DNA from: Amylostereum areolatum
Taxonomy: Eukaryota; Basidiomycota; Agaricomycetes; Russulales; Stereaceae
Direction of reading: 5' to 3'
NCBI GenBank assembly: GCA_012932865.1
Contig: SAXG01000076.1
Span: 124,001 to 188,000 of the forward strand
Length of the DNA stretch: 64,000 nucleotides
Shown in pieces: positions 24,983 through 33,623 of this stretch. A program made the translations under genes and the position numbers. Numbering within the stretch: position 1 is the first letter of the stretch; each line of letters opens with the position of its first letter. The notes under the pieces are model-generated. The model was not told the origin of the DNA, ran no database searches, and saw only the letters and a list, made by a program, of their open reading frames with translations.

Positions 24983-25528
24983 TGTTACAACTCGTTCAAG
25001 GTACTTCATTTCGGTCGCCTTATTAGGAAGGACGTCGCTAAACGACGAGTTACGACTGTGCCCCAGCTCGTAACCGTCCCGACGACATAGCCACGACCGC
25101 GCCACAGCTCGTCGGCATCTCGACAACACAGCTCCGACAGTGCCACAGTTCGTCGACATGTCGACAACACAGCTACGACTGTGCCACAGTCGCGTCCCCG
25201 TAGATACTTGATACGATCGTTGCCTTATGTACATTTATTTACTCGACCTCCTTTCATATAAAAGGAGGCTCAACGAACGAGCTATTCCTCAGCTCGTTCT
25301 CTTTGTAAATACAGGACTGTTCTAATAAGAACCTCCTCTTAAGCATACTAAAGAGAATCCAAACTAAGTTAATAAGCTCGCCTAAGTCTTCCGTGAAGAC
25401 TTACTGCTTCGCTTATTGACCTTTACCTTCGTATAAACCGAGACGTCTGGATCACCTGATCCCACCTCTCACGCATAAGAGTACTGTAGCCTGAGCCGCT
25501 TGTCACGTGATAAGGACCGTCCTTAACA
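24983..25528 (+). repeat. 5' LTR
   Basis: 546 bp with TG...CA ends. It contains a TATA box (25257-25265) placing the RNA start near 25290, and several CACAGCTCG/CGACGA-type short repeats in U3 (25060-25200). It matches the copy at 34761-35306 with no difference seen. Confidence 0.96.
25257..25265 (+). promoter_or_regulatory. LTR TATA box
   Basis: TATAAAAGG in the 5' LTR, repeated in the 3' LTR. Transcription would start about 28-34 nt downstream, at or near AGCTCGTTCT (25291-25300). Confidence 0.7.
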
Positions 25529-25530
25529 CT

Positions 25531-25540
25531 AGAACGAGCT
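25531..25540 (+). other. Probable self-priming primer-binding site
   Basis: Two bases after the LTR comes AGAACGAGCT. It is the exact reverse complement of AGCTCGTTCT at 25291-25300, where the RNA 5' end is predicted. Tf1/sushi chromoviruses prime minus-strand DNA by folding the RNA 5' end onto such a site. No tRNA-type TGG motif sits next to the LTR; a TGGCGCAGAGCG at 25569-25580 is about 40 nt away. Confidence 0.6.
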
Positions 25541-25554
25541 CTCCTCTACACTAG

Positions 25555-26331
25555 CTCACCCTACAGTTTGGCGCAGAGCGTCAAACGAAAACACCCACCA
25601 CGGAGCCAGCGGAACAACCCGCTGAAGAAAGACCATCAGACTTCGAAGTCCCTTATATCCGATCAAACTATAAAGAAGAGCTTCCCAACGGAAACGAAGA
25701 CCATCACTGGACATTTGATCCCACTTATCTCCTCACTTACTACGACGGAATCCTCACTGCAAAGAAAAACAAAGGGACATACGAATATCAGTGGAACCCA
25801 CCCATATACAGATACAACCTTCCCCCAGCCGCAGAGTACTACAAAGATAGATCAAAAAGAGAAAAAGAAGACGGAACCTACGACAATTCACATTGGAAGC
25901 TCTCAGATTATTCAAGACCTCATATCGGGCCCCTCTCATCAGAAGAACTCTGGAAACACCCGGACGCACAGAAAGTCGAAGAGAAACCTTACACCGGGAA
26001 CATTAAGGACTACTGGGAATTTGATCCCGATACCGACACAGCCGATACGACAACCGAACCACAGAACCCTCGAACCGAACTCCAGCATCCTCAAGAACCC
26101 GCAACAGCCGCACCACCTCCAGAAGAAACCGCGCCAGAACCTGAGAGAACTATATCAAGCCCCCAAATTAAGTCCGATCCCGGAGGAAGTCGAGAAGGCA
26201 GCCCATCGAGCGCAGCAGAAACGGAAGAACATACAGAGAACCCAACAAGATCCCCATCACCTGACGACATCTTCGGAACCACAGAAGGAAGAAAAGGAAA
26301 TCTATTCGGAAAACCCGAAAACATCGCATCA
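25555..26331 (+). other. ATG-less open reading frame continuous with gag
   Basis: The gag frame stays open for 259 codons upstream of the first ATG, from the stop at 25552-25554. Its translation looks like a real protein rich in Tyr, Trp, Asp and Pro (YIRSNYKEELPNGNEDHHWT, TYEYQWNPPIYRYNLPPAAE, NIKDYWEFDPDTDTAD). No ATG occurs in any plus frame from about 25230 to 26331. Either a non-AUG codon starts a long Gag, or an mRNA splices here: CTAG...CCCTACAG before 25567 resembles an intron end. Confidence 0.6.
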
Positions 26332-27651
26332 ATGGGAGACACCGCCACCTCGATACCCAACCCCGCCACCGCACTTGGCAATGTCCCCCCTGGAGAGACT
26401 AATGTACCGCGCCAGACGCCTGCAACTCCAACACCAGCCGATCCCGCAAAACCGAGACATGAGACTCGATTCTCCCTAGGACTTGGCACGACCGACCCAA
26501 TAGGATGGAGAACGCTAACGCCACCATCACCAACATTCTCCAACCAATCAATAGATAACAAAAAGGGAAAAGAAGTCAGAGACTACGTCTTCGGAAGAGG
26601 AGCAACCGCGGATCTTCCGAAAGAATCGAAGCACCCACCAGGGAATTCCCCACCAGGAGGAACAGGCACAATCGGATCAAAACCCGATGATAAGGACAAA
26701 GGATTCAAACTAAACGCACTGGGAGTATACGACGGAAGAGATCGAGCGAAAGCAGCAAAGTTCATAGAACAATGCGTACTTCGCTTCATAGCCTTTCCCA
26801 ACGCGTATGCAGCCAACATGCGTAAGATAACCTTTGTACTCTCGCATCTCACTGATGGACCAGCCCTCCACTGGGCGTCCCTCTTAATAAGTAAGATCGA
26901 TAAAATACGAGATCGTGGTCTAGATCCAGAAGTATACCTCCCATGGACGGCATTCCGCGACGCCTTCTTAGAAACCTTCGGAGAAATAGACCCAGGAAGA
27001 GACGCTAGATTCAATATACAGCGCCTAGAACAAGGGACTATGGAAACCAAAGATTATATTACAATCTTCAGGGACTACGCCATGGAAGCAGGCTACGATC
27101 ATAAAGCACTGATCGACCAATTCAAGAGAGGACTGCGCAATGATATCGTGGTCGAGATCCTCAAAAGAGACCACATCTCGAACGATATTGATGAATGGTA
27201 CGAACTCGCATTACGCATTGACAATAACTGGAGAGAAGCGCAAGCGTTCCAACGACATTACACGAGACCAATGAACCCGACGAGTGATCTCACACTCCTA
27301 TACAAGAAACCACAGACATATATTCCATTCAGAAAAGGAAATGGGAATAAAGGAAACGCGACCACCGCCAGAGCGGCACAAACAGGGAACAACGGCCGAA
27401 ACTTCAGACGCCTTACCCCGCAAGAACGTACCGAACTCCAGAAGTCAGGATCATGCTTCTATTGCCGGAAGCCAGGACATATCTCCAGGAACTGCCCAGA
27501 GAAACGTACCCAAACAACGATCAATGCACGAACGGCGAATCTAACAGAAGAAGAATCCCCGATTGATCAGATCACCAAGCTTGTGAATAAGATGGACAGT
27601 GAAACGTTCGCACGCACTGCCAACATGTTCAAAGACAATCAGGGTTTTTGA
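26332..27651 (+). CDS. gag: Gag polyprotein of the retrotransposon
   Basis: From the first ATG (26332) to TGA (27649-27651), 439 residues. The N-terminal 100 residues are Pro/Thr-rich. A Retrotrans_gag capsid region spans about 26720-27270 (AKAAKFIEQCVLRFIAFPNA, LTDGPALHWASLLI, WTAFRDAFLETFG). One CCHC zinc knuckle (CFYCRKPGHISRNC) lies near 27453-27494. Gag forms the virus-like particle and packages element RNA in the cytoplasm. The frame is open for a further 259 codons upstream, so the protein may be longer. The end overlaps a -1 frameshift signal that joins it to pol. Confidence 0.88.
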   Translation: MGDTATSIPNPATALGNVPPGETNVPRQTPATPTPADPAKPRHETRFSLGLGTTDPIGWRTLTPPSPTFSNQSIDNKKGKEVRDYVFGRGATADLPKESKHPPGNSPPGGTGTIGSKPDDKDKGFKLNALGVYDGRDRAKAAKFIEQCVLRFIAFPNAYAANMRKITFVLSHLTDGPALHWASLLISKIDKIRDRGLDPEVYLPWTAFRDAFLETFGEIDPGRDARFNIQRLEQGTMETKDYITIFRDYAMEAGYDHKALIDQFKRGLRNDIVVEILKRDHISNDIDEWYELALRIDNNWREAQAFQRHYTRPMNPTSDLTLLYKKPQTYIPFRKGNGNKGNATTARAAQTGNNGRNFRRLTPQERTELQKSGSCFYCRKPGHISRNCPEKRTQTTINARTANLTEEESPIDQITKLVNKMDSETFARTANMFKDNQGF

Positions 27652-27682
27652 ATCGTCCTTCAACCGCGGCTGTTGAAAGGAC
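27642..27682 (+). promoter_or_regulatory. Programmed -1 frameshift signal, gag to pol
   Basis: Slippery heptamer G GGT TTT (27642-27648) in the gag frame is followed at once by the gag stop TGA. After a 6-nt spacer there is a stem-loop: arm GTCCTTCAAC (27655-27664), 7-nt loop, arm GTTGAAAGGAC (27672-27682), 10 pairs with one bulged A. A -1 slip enters the pol frame (GGG TTT TTG AAT). Pol has no ATG before its 15th codon. Confidence 0.82.
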
Positions 27683-30600
27683 ACAGACAATGAACTTTTC
27701 AAATCAATCTCCTGTGCAGGACACAAGAGATGACGTAAATAGAACAGTGTATATAAGGTCATACCAAGATGGAGCAACGCACGCTCCATCAATTCATATA
27801 CCTGTTACGTTTCATGAAAAGTTCCGTAAAGCCGCCGCAAAGGCACTGCTAGATAGTGGAGCAAGCAGCACCCTGATCCATCCAGATTTCGTACGAAAAC
27901 ACAAGATGAATCTGATCCAATTAAAGAAGCCAATACCGATATACAACGTTGATGGATCTAGGAACACTCTAGGAGAGATCAAGCAGAAAGTGTACCTTCC
28001 AATGACGATGGAAGGAACCAACGGAGAAATTCACCGCGAAAACTTAGGATTGTTCGTCACAGCCCTGGGAGGAGACGAAGTAATCTTAGGAACCCCTTGG
28101 CTCAAGAAACACAATCCTCATATTGATTGGAGAAAGAGACAGATTACACTACAGACATGTCCAGGTACGTGCGTCACTACCAGCAGAACAATGATCATCC
28201 AAGGAAAAGACGAACACTCTCTACAATCATTCGAAGAACAGAAGATCAACCATCACGCAACAGTAGAAGAACAAGAAGATCCCGAATCCAACTCCGATCT
28301 CGCCGATATCAGGATAGTCAGAACGTTCCATGGAAAAACGGACGTAGAAACAATGCCGATTGCAAAAGAAGCAAACGAACCCGGTATCTGGATAACAGCA
28401 AGAGCAACCAAGGCACAAGAACTCGCAGAAAGAGCGGCCATAGGAGAGAAGAAGAAGACACTCGATGAGATGATTCCATCTAGTTACAAACAGTATCAGA
28501 AGGTATTCGAAAAGAAAGCGTCGGAACGCTTCCCAATCAGCAGACCTTGGGATCACGCGATAGACCTGACTGAAGGATGGAAACCTCGAAATTGCAAAGT
28601 ATACCCAATGACGGTACCAGAACGAAAGGAACTGGACACATTCATAGATGAACATTTACGAAAAGGGTACATCCGAGAATCAAAATCAGAGATATTGTCA
28701 CCCTTCTTCTTTATCAAGAAGAAAGATGGATCTCTCCGACCAGTACAGGACTATCGCTATCTTAACTCGATAACGGTCAAAAACGAATACCCGATACCGC
28801 TCATTTCAGATCTCATCGACAAATTAAAAGGCGCTAAAATCTTCTCAAAGCTCGATCTCCGATGGGGATACAACAATGTTCGGATCAAGGAAGGAGATCA
28901 ATGGAAAGCGGCATTCAAAACAAACAGAGGCCTTTTCGAACCAATGGTGATGTTCTTCGGACTAACCAACTCACCCGCAACATTCCAAGCAATGATGAAC
29001 GCACTATTCAAAGAATTAATAGACACCGGAAAAGTAGTGGTCTATATGGATGACATACTGATATTTACAGAAACACTCGACGAACATAGAAGACTTATGA
29101 AAGAAGCCCTCCAACTTCTAGAACGGAACGATCTATTCCTCAAACCGGAGAAGTGCTTCTTCGAACAACCATCGATCGAGTACCTAGGCGTGATAATCAC
29201 GCACAACAAGGTACAGATGGATCCGGTCAAAGTCCAAGGGCTAGCCGAATGGCCCACACCGAGGAAGGTAAAAGAAGTCCAATCATTCCTCGGATTTGGA
29301 AATTTCTATCGACGCTTCATCAAAGACTATTCCAAGATCGCCAGACCCCTATTCCAGCTCACAAAGAAAGACCACGAATGGAACTGGACGGCCGAATGTG
29401 AACGTACTTTCGAAAGACTGAAACAAGAATTCACATCGTCCCCAATCTTGATCATGCCCGATGAAAACAAACCATTCCGCATAGAGAGTGACGCCTCCGA
29501 CTTTGCGTACGGAGCCATCCTATCGCAACCAGACGAGATCGAAAGATGGCATCCGGTCGCGTACCTATCCAAATCACTATCTCCCGCGGAACAAAATTAC
29601 GAGATATACGACAAAGAACTCTTAGGAGTAGTGAAAGCCTTAGAACACTGGCGACACTATCTAGAAGGAGCGAACCACAAAGTCGAAATCTGGACAGATC
29701 ACAAAAATCTAGAATATTTCACAACAGCTCAGAAACTCAATCGACGACAAGCACGATGGAGCTTGTATCTGTCCCGTTTCGACTACACCCTGGTACACAA
29801 ACCAGGAAGTACAAACAAAGCAGACGGACTCTCTAGAAGACCAGATCATAAGGAAGATATTCCAGACAACGACGACCGCATCCTACTTCACCCTTCGGTT
29901 TTCAGGGCTAGAGCCACCGGAAGAGGAACAGTCGAAGCAGTCGGAGACAAAGAACTTCTCAAAGAACTAAGAAACTTCTCTCACCTAGATGATGAAGTTT
30001 GGACGGCGTTAGATATGATCAAAAGATCGGGACCACGCACCCTCGCAAAAGGAATCGAAGACTGGAACTTCGAGAACGATCTGATCATCAGAAAAGGAAA
30101 AATCTATGTACCACAGAATCTCGAACTCAGGCGCATGATCCTAAAATCGCATCATGATCTAGAAACGATTGGACATCCAGGCGAAATGAAAACTCTAGAA
30201 CTAGTACAAAGAAACTTTTGGTGGCCAAAGATGATTTCATTCGTAAAAAATTATGTTCAAGGATGTCCCGTATGCCAGTCAACGAAGAATGTCACGCATC
30301 CGGCGAAACACCCATTACAACCTACGGAAATACCAGAACGACCATGGGAAACAATCACATCAGATTTCATTACAGATCTTCCGATCTCCAACGGATTCGA
30401 TTCAATCAACGTAGTCGTCGATAGGTTCACCAAAACCGCAGTATTTACACCGTGCCTAAAGACGATCAACGCAGAAGAAACAGCCGACCTTCTGATCGAC
30501 AACGTTTACAGACGATTTGGACTATGGAAAAGAATGATATCGGACCGAGGTCCTCAATTCGCATCCAAAGTATTCCAATCCATCTGCGAAAGCCTCGGAG

Positions 30601-31535
30601 TTATTTCATCGCTCAGTACAGCGTATCATCCCCAAACAGATGGCGAAACAGAAAGAGTGAATCAAGAGTTAGAACAATATCTTCGAGCATTCTGCAACGG
30701 AGATCAAACGAATTGGGCGAAACTCCTACCAAAAGCAGAATTTGCACACAATATAAGACAACATTCAGCTACGAAAGCTTCCCCATTCGAACTCCTACAC
30801 GGGTATCAACCGGTTTTCAATCCGGCAATACCAACCGATCCGCGAATACCAACGGCCGAAGAAAGAATAAAAAACTTTAAGGACGCATGGGACAACGCGG
30901 AAGCAAGTCTGGAAATAGCTGCTAAATTAATGAAAATGCAGCATGATCAAACATTCACGCTAAGAGATCAACTCAAACAAGGCGATCAAGTATGGTTAGA
31001 CGGAAAAAACCTTAACACGGTATACCCGAAAACCAAGCTAGCACCGAAACGATTCGGCCCATTCAAAATCGAAAAAGTTATAGGACCGGTAACCTACCGC
31101 CTAGAACTACCGACGAAGTGGAAAATACATCCAGTATTCCATGCAGCATTGTTGATTCCATTCAAAGAAACAGAACAATACGGCAAAGCTTACGAAAGAC
31201 CACCTCCAGAACTAGTAAACGATGAAGAACTCTACGAACTAGAAACAATAGTAGCCTCAAAATTAGACAAACGATATTCAGAACCGCTACATTACTTCGT
31301 GAAATGGAAAGGATACCCAGACTCTGGTAACACATGGGAACCAGCATCTAATCTAGAAGGATCAAAAGATGCGATCGCAGAGTTCCATCGGAATAACCCC
31401 AAGGCACCGAAGTTGCCACCACAGCCAATCAAAGATACCAACACAGAAACCACTGATCGCGACGAAACCGACGCAACGCAGCGAGAACGAAGACCAACAA
31501 GACGAAAGAAACGCAAGACGAGAATGAGACATTAG
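27642..31535 (+). CDS. pol: Pol polyprotein: protease, RT, RNase H, integrase, chromodomain
   Basis: About 1,297 codons in the -1 frame of gag, without internal stops. Domains in order: aspartic protease with ALLDSGASS (27852-27860 is the D-S-G triad); reverse transcriptase with FFIKKKDGSLRPVQDYRYLN and YMDD at 29043-29054; RNase H (FRIESDASDFAYGAILSQ, EIYDKELLGVVKALEHWRHY); integrase with the HHCC finger (HHDLETIGH...CPVCQ, about 30150-30290), catalytic Asp in TSDFITD and SDRGPQF and Glu in DGETERVNQE; the GPY/F-type module (RFGPFKIEKVIGPVTYRLEL); and a C-terminal chromodomain (YFVKWKGYPDSGNTWEPASN, about 31230-31410). In chromoviruses the chromodomain steers integration toward marked chromatin. 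This copy, however, landed in a gene. It ends in a basic RRKKRKTRMRH tail. Confidence 0.96.
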   Translation, partial: GFLNRPSTAAVERTQTMNFSNQSPVQDTRDDVNRTVYIRSYQDGATHAPSIHIPVTFHEKFRKAAAKALLDSGASSTLIHPDFVRKHKMNLIQLKKPIPIYNVDGSRNTLGEIKQKVYLPMTMEGTNGEIHRENLGLFVTALGGDEVILGTPWLKKHNPHIDWRKRQITLQTCPGTCVTTSRTMIIQGKDEHSLQSFEEQKINHHATVEEQEDPESNSDLADIRIVRTFHGKTDVETMPIAKEANEPGIWITARATKAQELAERAAIGEKKKTLDEMIPSSYKQYQKVFEKKASERFPISRPWDHAIDLTEGWKPRNCKVYPMTVPERKELDTFIDEHLRKGYIRESKSEILSPFFFIKKKDGSLRPVQDYRYLNSITVKNEYPIPLISDLIDKLKGAKIFSKLDLRWGYNNVRIKEGDQWKAAFKTNRGLFEPMVMFFGLTNSPATFQAMMNALFKELIDTGKVVVYMDDILIFTETLDEHRRLMKEALQLLERNDLFLKPEKCFFEQPSIEYLGVIITHNKVQMDPVKVQGLAEWPTPRKVKEVQSFLGFGNFYRRFIKDYSKIARPLFQLTKKDHEWNWTAECERTFERLKQEFTSSPILIMPDENKPFRIESDASDFAYGAILSQPDEIERWHPVAYLSKSLSPAEQNYEIYDKELLGVVKALEHWRHYLEGANHKVEIWTDHKNLEYFTTAQKLNRRQARWSLYLSRFDYTLVHKPGSTNKADGLSRRPDHKEDIPDNDDRILLHPSVFRARATGRGTVEAVGDKELLKELRNFSHLDDEVWTALDMIKRSGPRTLAKGIEDWNFENDLIIRKGKIYVPQNLELRRMILKSHHDLETIGHPGEMKTLELVQRNFWWPKMISFVKNYVQGCPVCQSTKNVTHPAKHPLQPTEIPERPWETITSDFITDLPISNGFDSINVVVDRFTKTAVFTPCLKTINAEETADLLIDNVYRRFGLWKRMISDRGPQFASKVFQSICESLGVISSLSTAYHPQTDGETERVNQELEQYLRAFCNGDQTNWAKLLPKAEFAHNIRQHSATKASPFELLHGYQPVFNPAIPTDPRIPTAEERIKNFKDAWDNAEASLEIAAKLMKMQHDQTFTLRDQLKQGDQVWLDGKNLNTVYPKTKLAPKRFGPFKIEKVIGPVTYRLELPTKWKIHPVFHAALLIPFKETEQYGKAYERPPPELVNDEELYELETIVASKLDKRYSEPLHYFVKWKGYPDSGNTWEPASNLEGSKDAIAEFHRNNPKAPKLPPQPIKDTNTETTDRDETDATQRERRPTRRKKRKTRMRH

Positions 31536-31617
31536 TGAGACTCAACAGCATTCAGGCGAATGCACTGCCAACAAAGGGGGGATAAAAACCCTACGGGTTC
31601 AACAAGACAGATCACCA

Positions 31618-31872
31618 ATGTCCACCACCCCGAACGCAACCAACATCTCCTCTACCAATCAAACCGTCTCACCCAACAATGTCGACCGCATCCGTCTCGT
31701 CTGCAACAAAGCGCACCACTCTCAACAGGAACGCGCCCTCTGCGGAGACTGCTTCATCGCTCGATCGGCAGCAGTCTTCGCAATTAAGTCAGTACCTCCT
31801 CCGTCTAGGTCAGGACCAGACGGAAGAACAGGGGGTCAGCTGATTGGAAGCACACAGAAGGACCCTAACTGA
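31618..31872 (+). CDS. Retrotransposon ORF after pol (84 aa, Cys/His-rich)
   Basis: Unknown. ATG at 31618 in good context (CACCAATGTCC). A Thr/Asn-rich start is followed by a short Cys/His cluster (VCNKAHHSQQERALCGDCF) that could bind zinc. It may be a first exon: a GTACCT donor at 31792 and an acceptor at 31892 (CTAAC branch, CTCACAG) would fuse it in frame to the 31893-33623 frame, which lacks its own ATG. This splicing is a proposal from sequence only. Confidence 0.4.
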   Translation: MSTTPNATNISSTNQTVSPNNVDRIRLVCNKAHHSQQERALCGDCFIARSAAVFAIKSVPPPSRSGPDGRTGGQLIGSTQKDPN

Positions 31873-33463
31873 AGCACCCGGATTCCTCACAGGTGCCAAC
31901 GCAATCCCCGTCGTCCGGAACGACGAAGGTCCCAACACCCGATTCCCCGATACTCGAGAATCAAATAGCCCACATGATAGCCGGAGTAGCGATCGAGCAG
32001 GCCAGGCAGCGGATCGACGACCTCAGGAGGGAGTTGGCCGACGTCCAGGGCATCCTGGAAGACCACAACAAGATGCTCGACGAAGAACTCCATCAGCTGG
32101 ACTTGAGGTACATGACGCTCTCGACCGAAATGGAGGAACGAGAGGTCAAACTCCTTCGACGATTCAGGAAGCTAACGCAGCGGCTTTACTCAATGTCGCA
32201 GAACTCCGGAGATTCCTTACCGAAGTCGGACTCAGAGTTAACTGGCTTAACTGGGAAAGACACACCTTCCGCGCCGCCTACGAAGGAGAAATCCTCCGAA
32301 GACGAATGGAAACTACTGGAGTTCCCCATATGTCTTCGAAAGAAGGCCCCGACATCGACCTTATCTTCCATGGACATCACATCTCCCCGGGCTACACTGT
32401 TCGACCCGATCCCATCGCATCCGCCCTCACCAGACCCCCGTTCCTTCCTAACGCCCCTCCACGACCCGTCACCGCCCCTACGCCACCAGGATCCTTACCC
32501 ATCCCCGGCATCACCCAGCTTAACCCCGTCCAGCCTCCCGTCGTTAGAAACGGATTACCCGAAGAGCAGTTCAGACAGCCCCTGCCAAGAGAGCTATCGG
32601 GACAGTCCCTGGTCCTTCCAGAGCCCGGACAATCGACCGGACGACCGGCCAGCAATCCGCGACCGGTACCTAGGACACCTCCTCAGCTGCCCGCCGTGCA
32701 TAGAACGCCAACTCCATTCCCACTATCTGCTAGCGACACTCCCATGCCTTGGCACGGAAACCACGCCCCTTATCCCTCATTCCCACGCCCGCACCCCGAC
32801 TACGCTCGAAATCCCGTCGCCCAGGATCCCCGAGTCACCGCACAGAGACGTAAACATGATTCTACCGAGCCCAACGGAAGACCAGTCAAGCGGATCAGAG
32901 AGTTCAGACTCCCCGATGCATCGGGTGAGGAAGAACTTCAAAGAACTCAAGAAGATAGTCGATCGGATGATGGAGGAGCGCGCTCGCAGGAGACAGGAAC
33001 TCAACCTAACGGACGAGTCGGACAGTTCAGCGGACGAATCGGACAGCTCGACGGACAGATCGGAGAAGGACGACAAGACGAAGGAAGCAGCCGAGAATCC
33101 CTCGGACCCATGGAGCAACGAACCGACCACGTGGACGCAAGAAGAGTGGGACGCGATTCCCTCGAAGCCGCGGAAACGCTGCTGGAAATGCGGCAAGCGA
33201 GGCCATCTCCGCCGAGACTGCCCCCGTCGCAAGAACGCTCCCCCTCACTTCCCCCAATCTCGGTCCTACCATCCCCTTCGACCACAGACTCTTCCCCCTC
33301 ACCCTCGCCCGAACCGTCCGGATATCAGTTACGGTCCAGGAACACTGATGTCCCACCCCCGCCTCCGACGTACCGACGCTACCGCCCGCGCCCACAGGCA
33401 ACTCCTGGGATTCCTCACACGACGCGAGAGCCTGACGCACGAAGCCGCCCAGCACGCCACTGA
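31844..33463 (+). CDS. Retrotransposon ORF overlapping the CCHC ORF in another frame
   Basis: Open for about 540 codons in a different frame across nearly the same DNA. Part looks folded (LLNVAELRRFLTEVGLRVNW, HTFRAAYEGEILRRRMETTG); the rest is Pro-rich, with a basic patch (NGRPVKRIREFRLPD) and a C-terminal GYQLRSRNT motif. It has no clear ATG at its start. Alternatives are true dual coding, compensating frameshifts between one ancestral ORF and two frames, or chance openness caused by C-rich composition. Confidence 0.35.
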   Translation: MEAHRRTLTEAPGFLTGANAIPVVRNDEGPNTRFPDTRESNSPHDSRSSDRAGQAADRRPQEGVGRRPGHPGRPQQDARRRTPSAGLEVHDALDRNGGTRGQTPSTIQEANAAALLNVAELRRFLTEVGLRVNWLNWERHTFRAAYEGEILRRRMETTGVPHMSSKEGPDIDLIFHGHHISPGYTVRPDPIASALTRPPFLPNAPPRPVTAPTPPGSLPIPGITQLNPVQPPVVRNGLPEEQFRQPLPRELSGQSLVLPEPGQSTGRPASNPRPVPRTPPQLPAVHRTPTPFPLSASDTPMPWHGNHAPYPSFPRPHPDYARNPVAQDPRVTAQRRKHDSTEPNGRPVKRIREFRLPDASGEEELQRTQEDSRSDDGGARSQETGTQPNGRVGQFSGRIGQLDGQIGEGRQDEGSSRESLGPMEQRTDHVDARRVGRDSLEAAETLLEMRQARPSPPRLPPSQERSPSLPPISVLPSPSTTDSSPSPSPEPSGYQLRSRNTDVPPPPPTYRRYRPRPQATPGIPHTTREPDARSRPARH

Positions 33464-33623
33464 ACAATGGTTGTACTGGGAGGACGCCATGCTCCGCACT
33501 CAGCGAGAACCCCCATCGCGCTTCAATCACTCTTGGCGCGTCGACGATCTCTTCTGGAAGATAGAAGATTGGGACTTGCAGGAAGCGGAGGAGTCGAAGG
33601 ATCACTGGCCGGAGCCCTGGTAA
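31869..33623 (+). CDS. Retrotransposon ORF with coiled coil and second CCHC knuckle
   Basis: The frame is open from 31869 to 33623 and has no ATG at its start (GTG at 31893), so it probably needs the splice noted for the 84-aa ORF or a non-AUG start. An N-terminal coiled coil (HMIAGVAIEQARQRIDDLRR onward, about 75 residues) is followed by a long Ser/Pro-rich region. Next come a charged helix (NFKELKKIVDRMMEERARRR), an acidic Ser/Asp repeat and a canonical zinc knuckle, CWKCGKRGHLRRDC, at about 33179-33221. The C-terminus is Trp-rich (DHWPEPW). Coiled coil, Pro-rich stretch and knuckle resemble a second Gag-like, nucleic-acid-binding protein. Most of it overlaps another open frame. Confidence 0.55.
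   Translation: MKHPDSSQVPTQSPSSGTTKVPTPDSPILENQIAHMIAGVAIEQARQRIDDLRRELADVQGILEDHNKMLDEELHQLDLRYMTLSTEMEEREVKLLRRFRKLTQRLYSMSQNSGDSLPKSDSELTGLTGKDTPSAPPTKEKSSEDEWKLLEFPICLRKKAPTSTLSSMDITSPRATLFDPIPSHPPSPDPRSFLTPLHDPSPPLRHQDPYPSPASPSLTPSSLPSLETDYPKSSSDSPCQESYRDSPWSFQSPDNRPDDRPAIRDRYLGHLLSCPPCIERQLHSHYLLATLPCLGTETTPLIPHSHARTPTTLEIPSPRIPESPHRDVNMILPSPTEDQSSGSESSDSPMHRVRKNFKELKKIVDRMMEERARRRQELNLTDESDSSADESDSSTDRSEKDDKTKEAAENPSDPWSNEPTTWTQEEWDAIPSKPRKRCWKCGKRGHLRRDCPRRKNAPPHFPQSRSYHPLRPQTLPPHPRPNRPDISYGPGTLMSHPRLRRTDATARAHRQLLGFLTRRESLTHEAAQHATEQWLYWEDAMLRTQREPPSRFNHSWRVDDLFWKIEDWDLQEAEESKDHWPEPW

Noticed and set aside
24983..25250. CACAGCTCG/CGACGA motifs in LTR U3 as a possible CRISPR-like or regulatory array
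   Set aside because: The units are short, irregular and confined to the LTR, which is usual for U3 enhancer repeats; no spacer structure is present.
25569..25580. TGGCGCAGAGCG as a tRNA primer-binding site
   Set aside because: It lies about 40 nt from the LTR end, too far for a usual primer site, and falls inside the open gag-frame extension. The self-complementary site adjacent to the LTR fits better.
25568..26479. A 303-codon frame in the retrotransposon leader, shifted relative to gag
   Set aside because: It is Lys/Thr/Gln-rich with low complexity and starts without ATG, while the gag frame over the same DNA reads as a balanced protein and joins gag directly.
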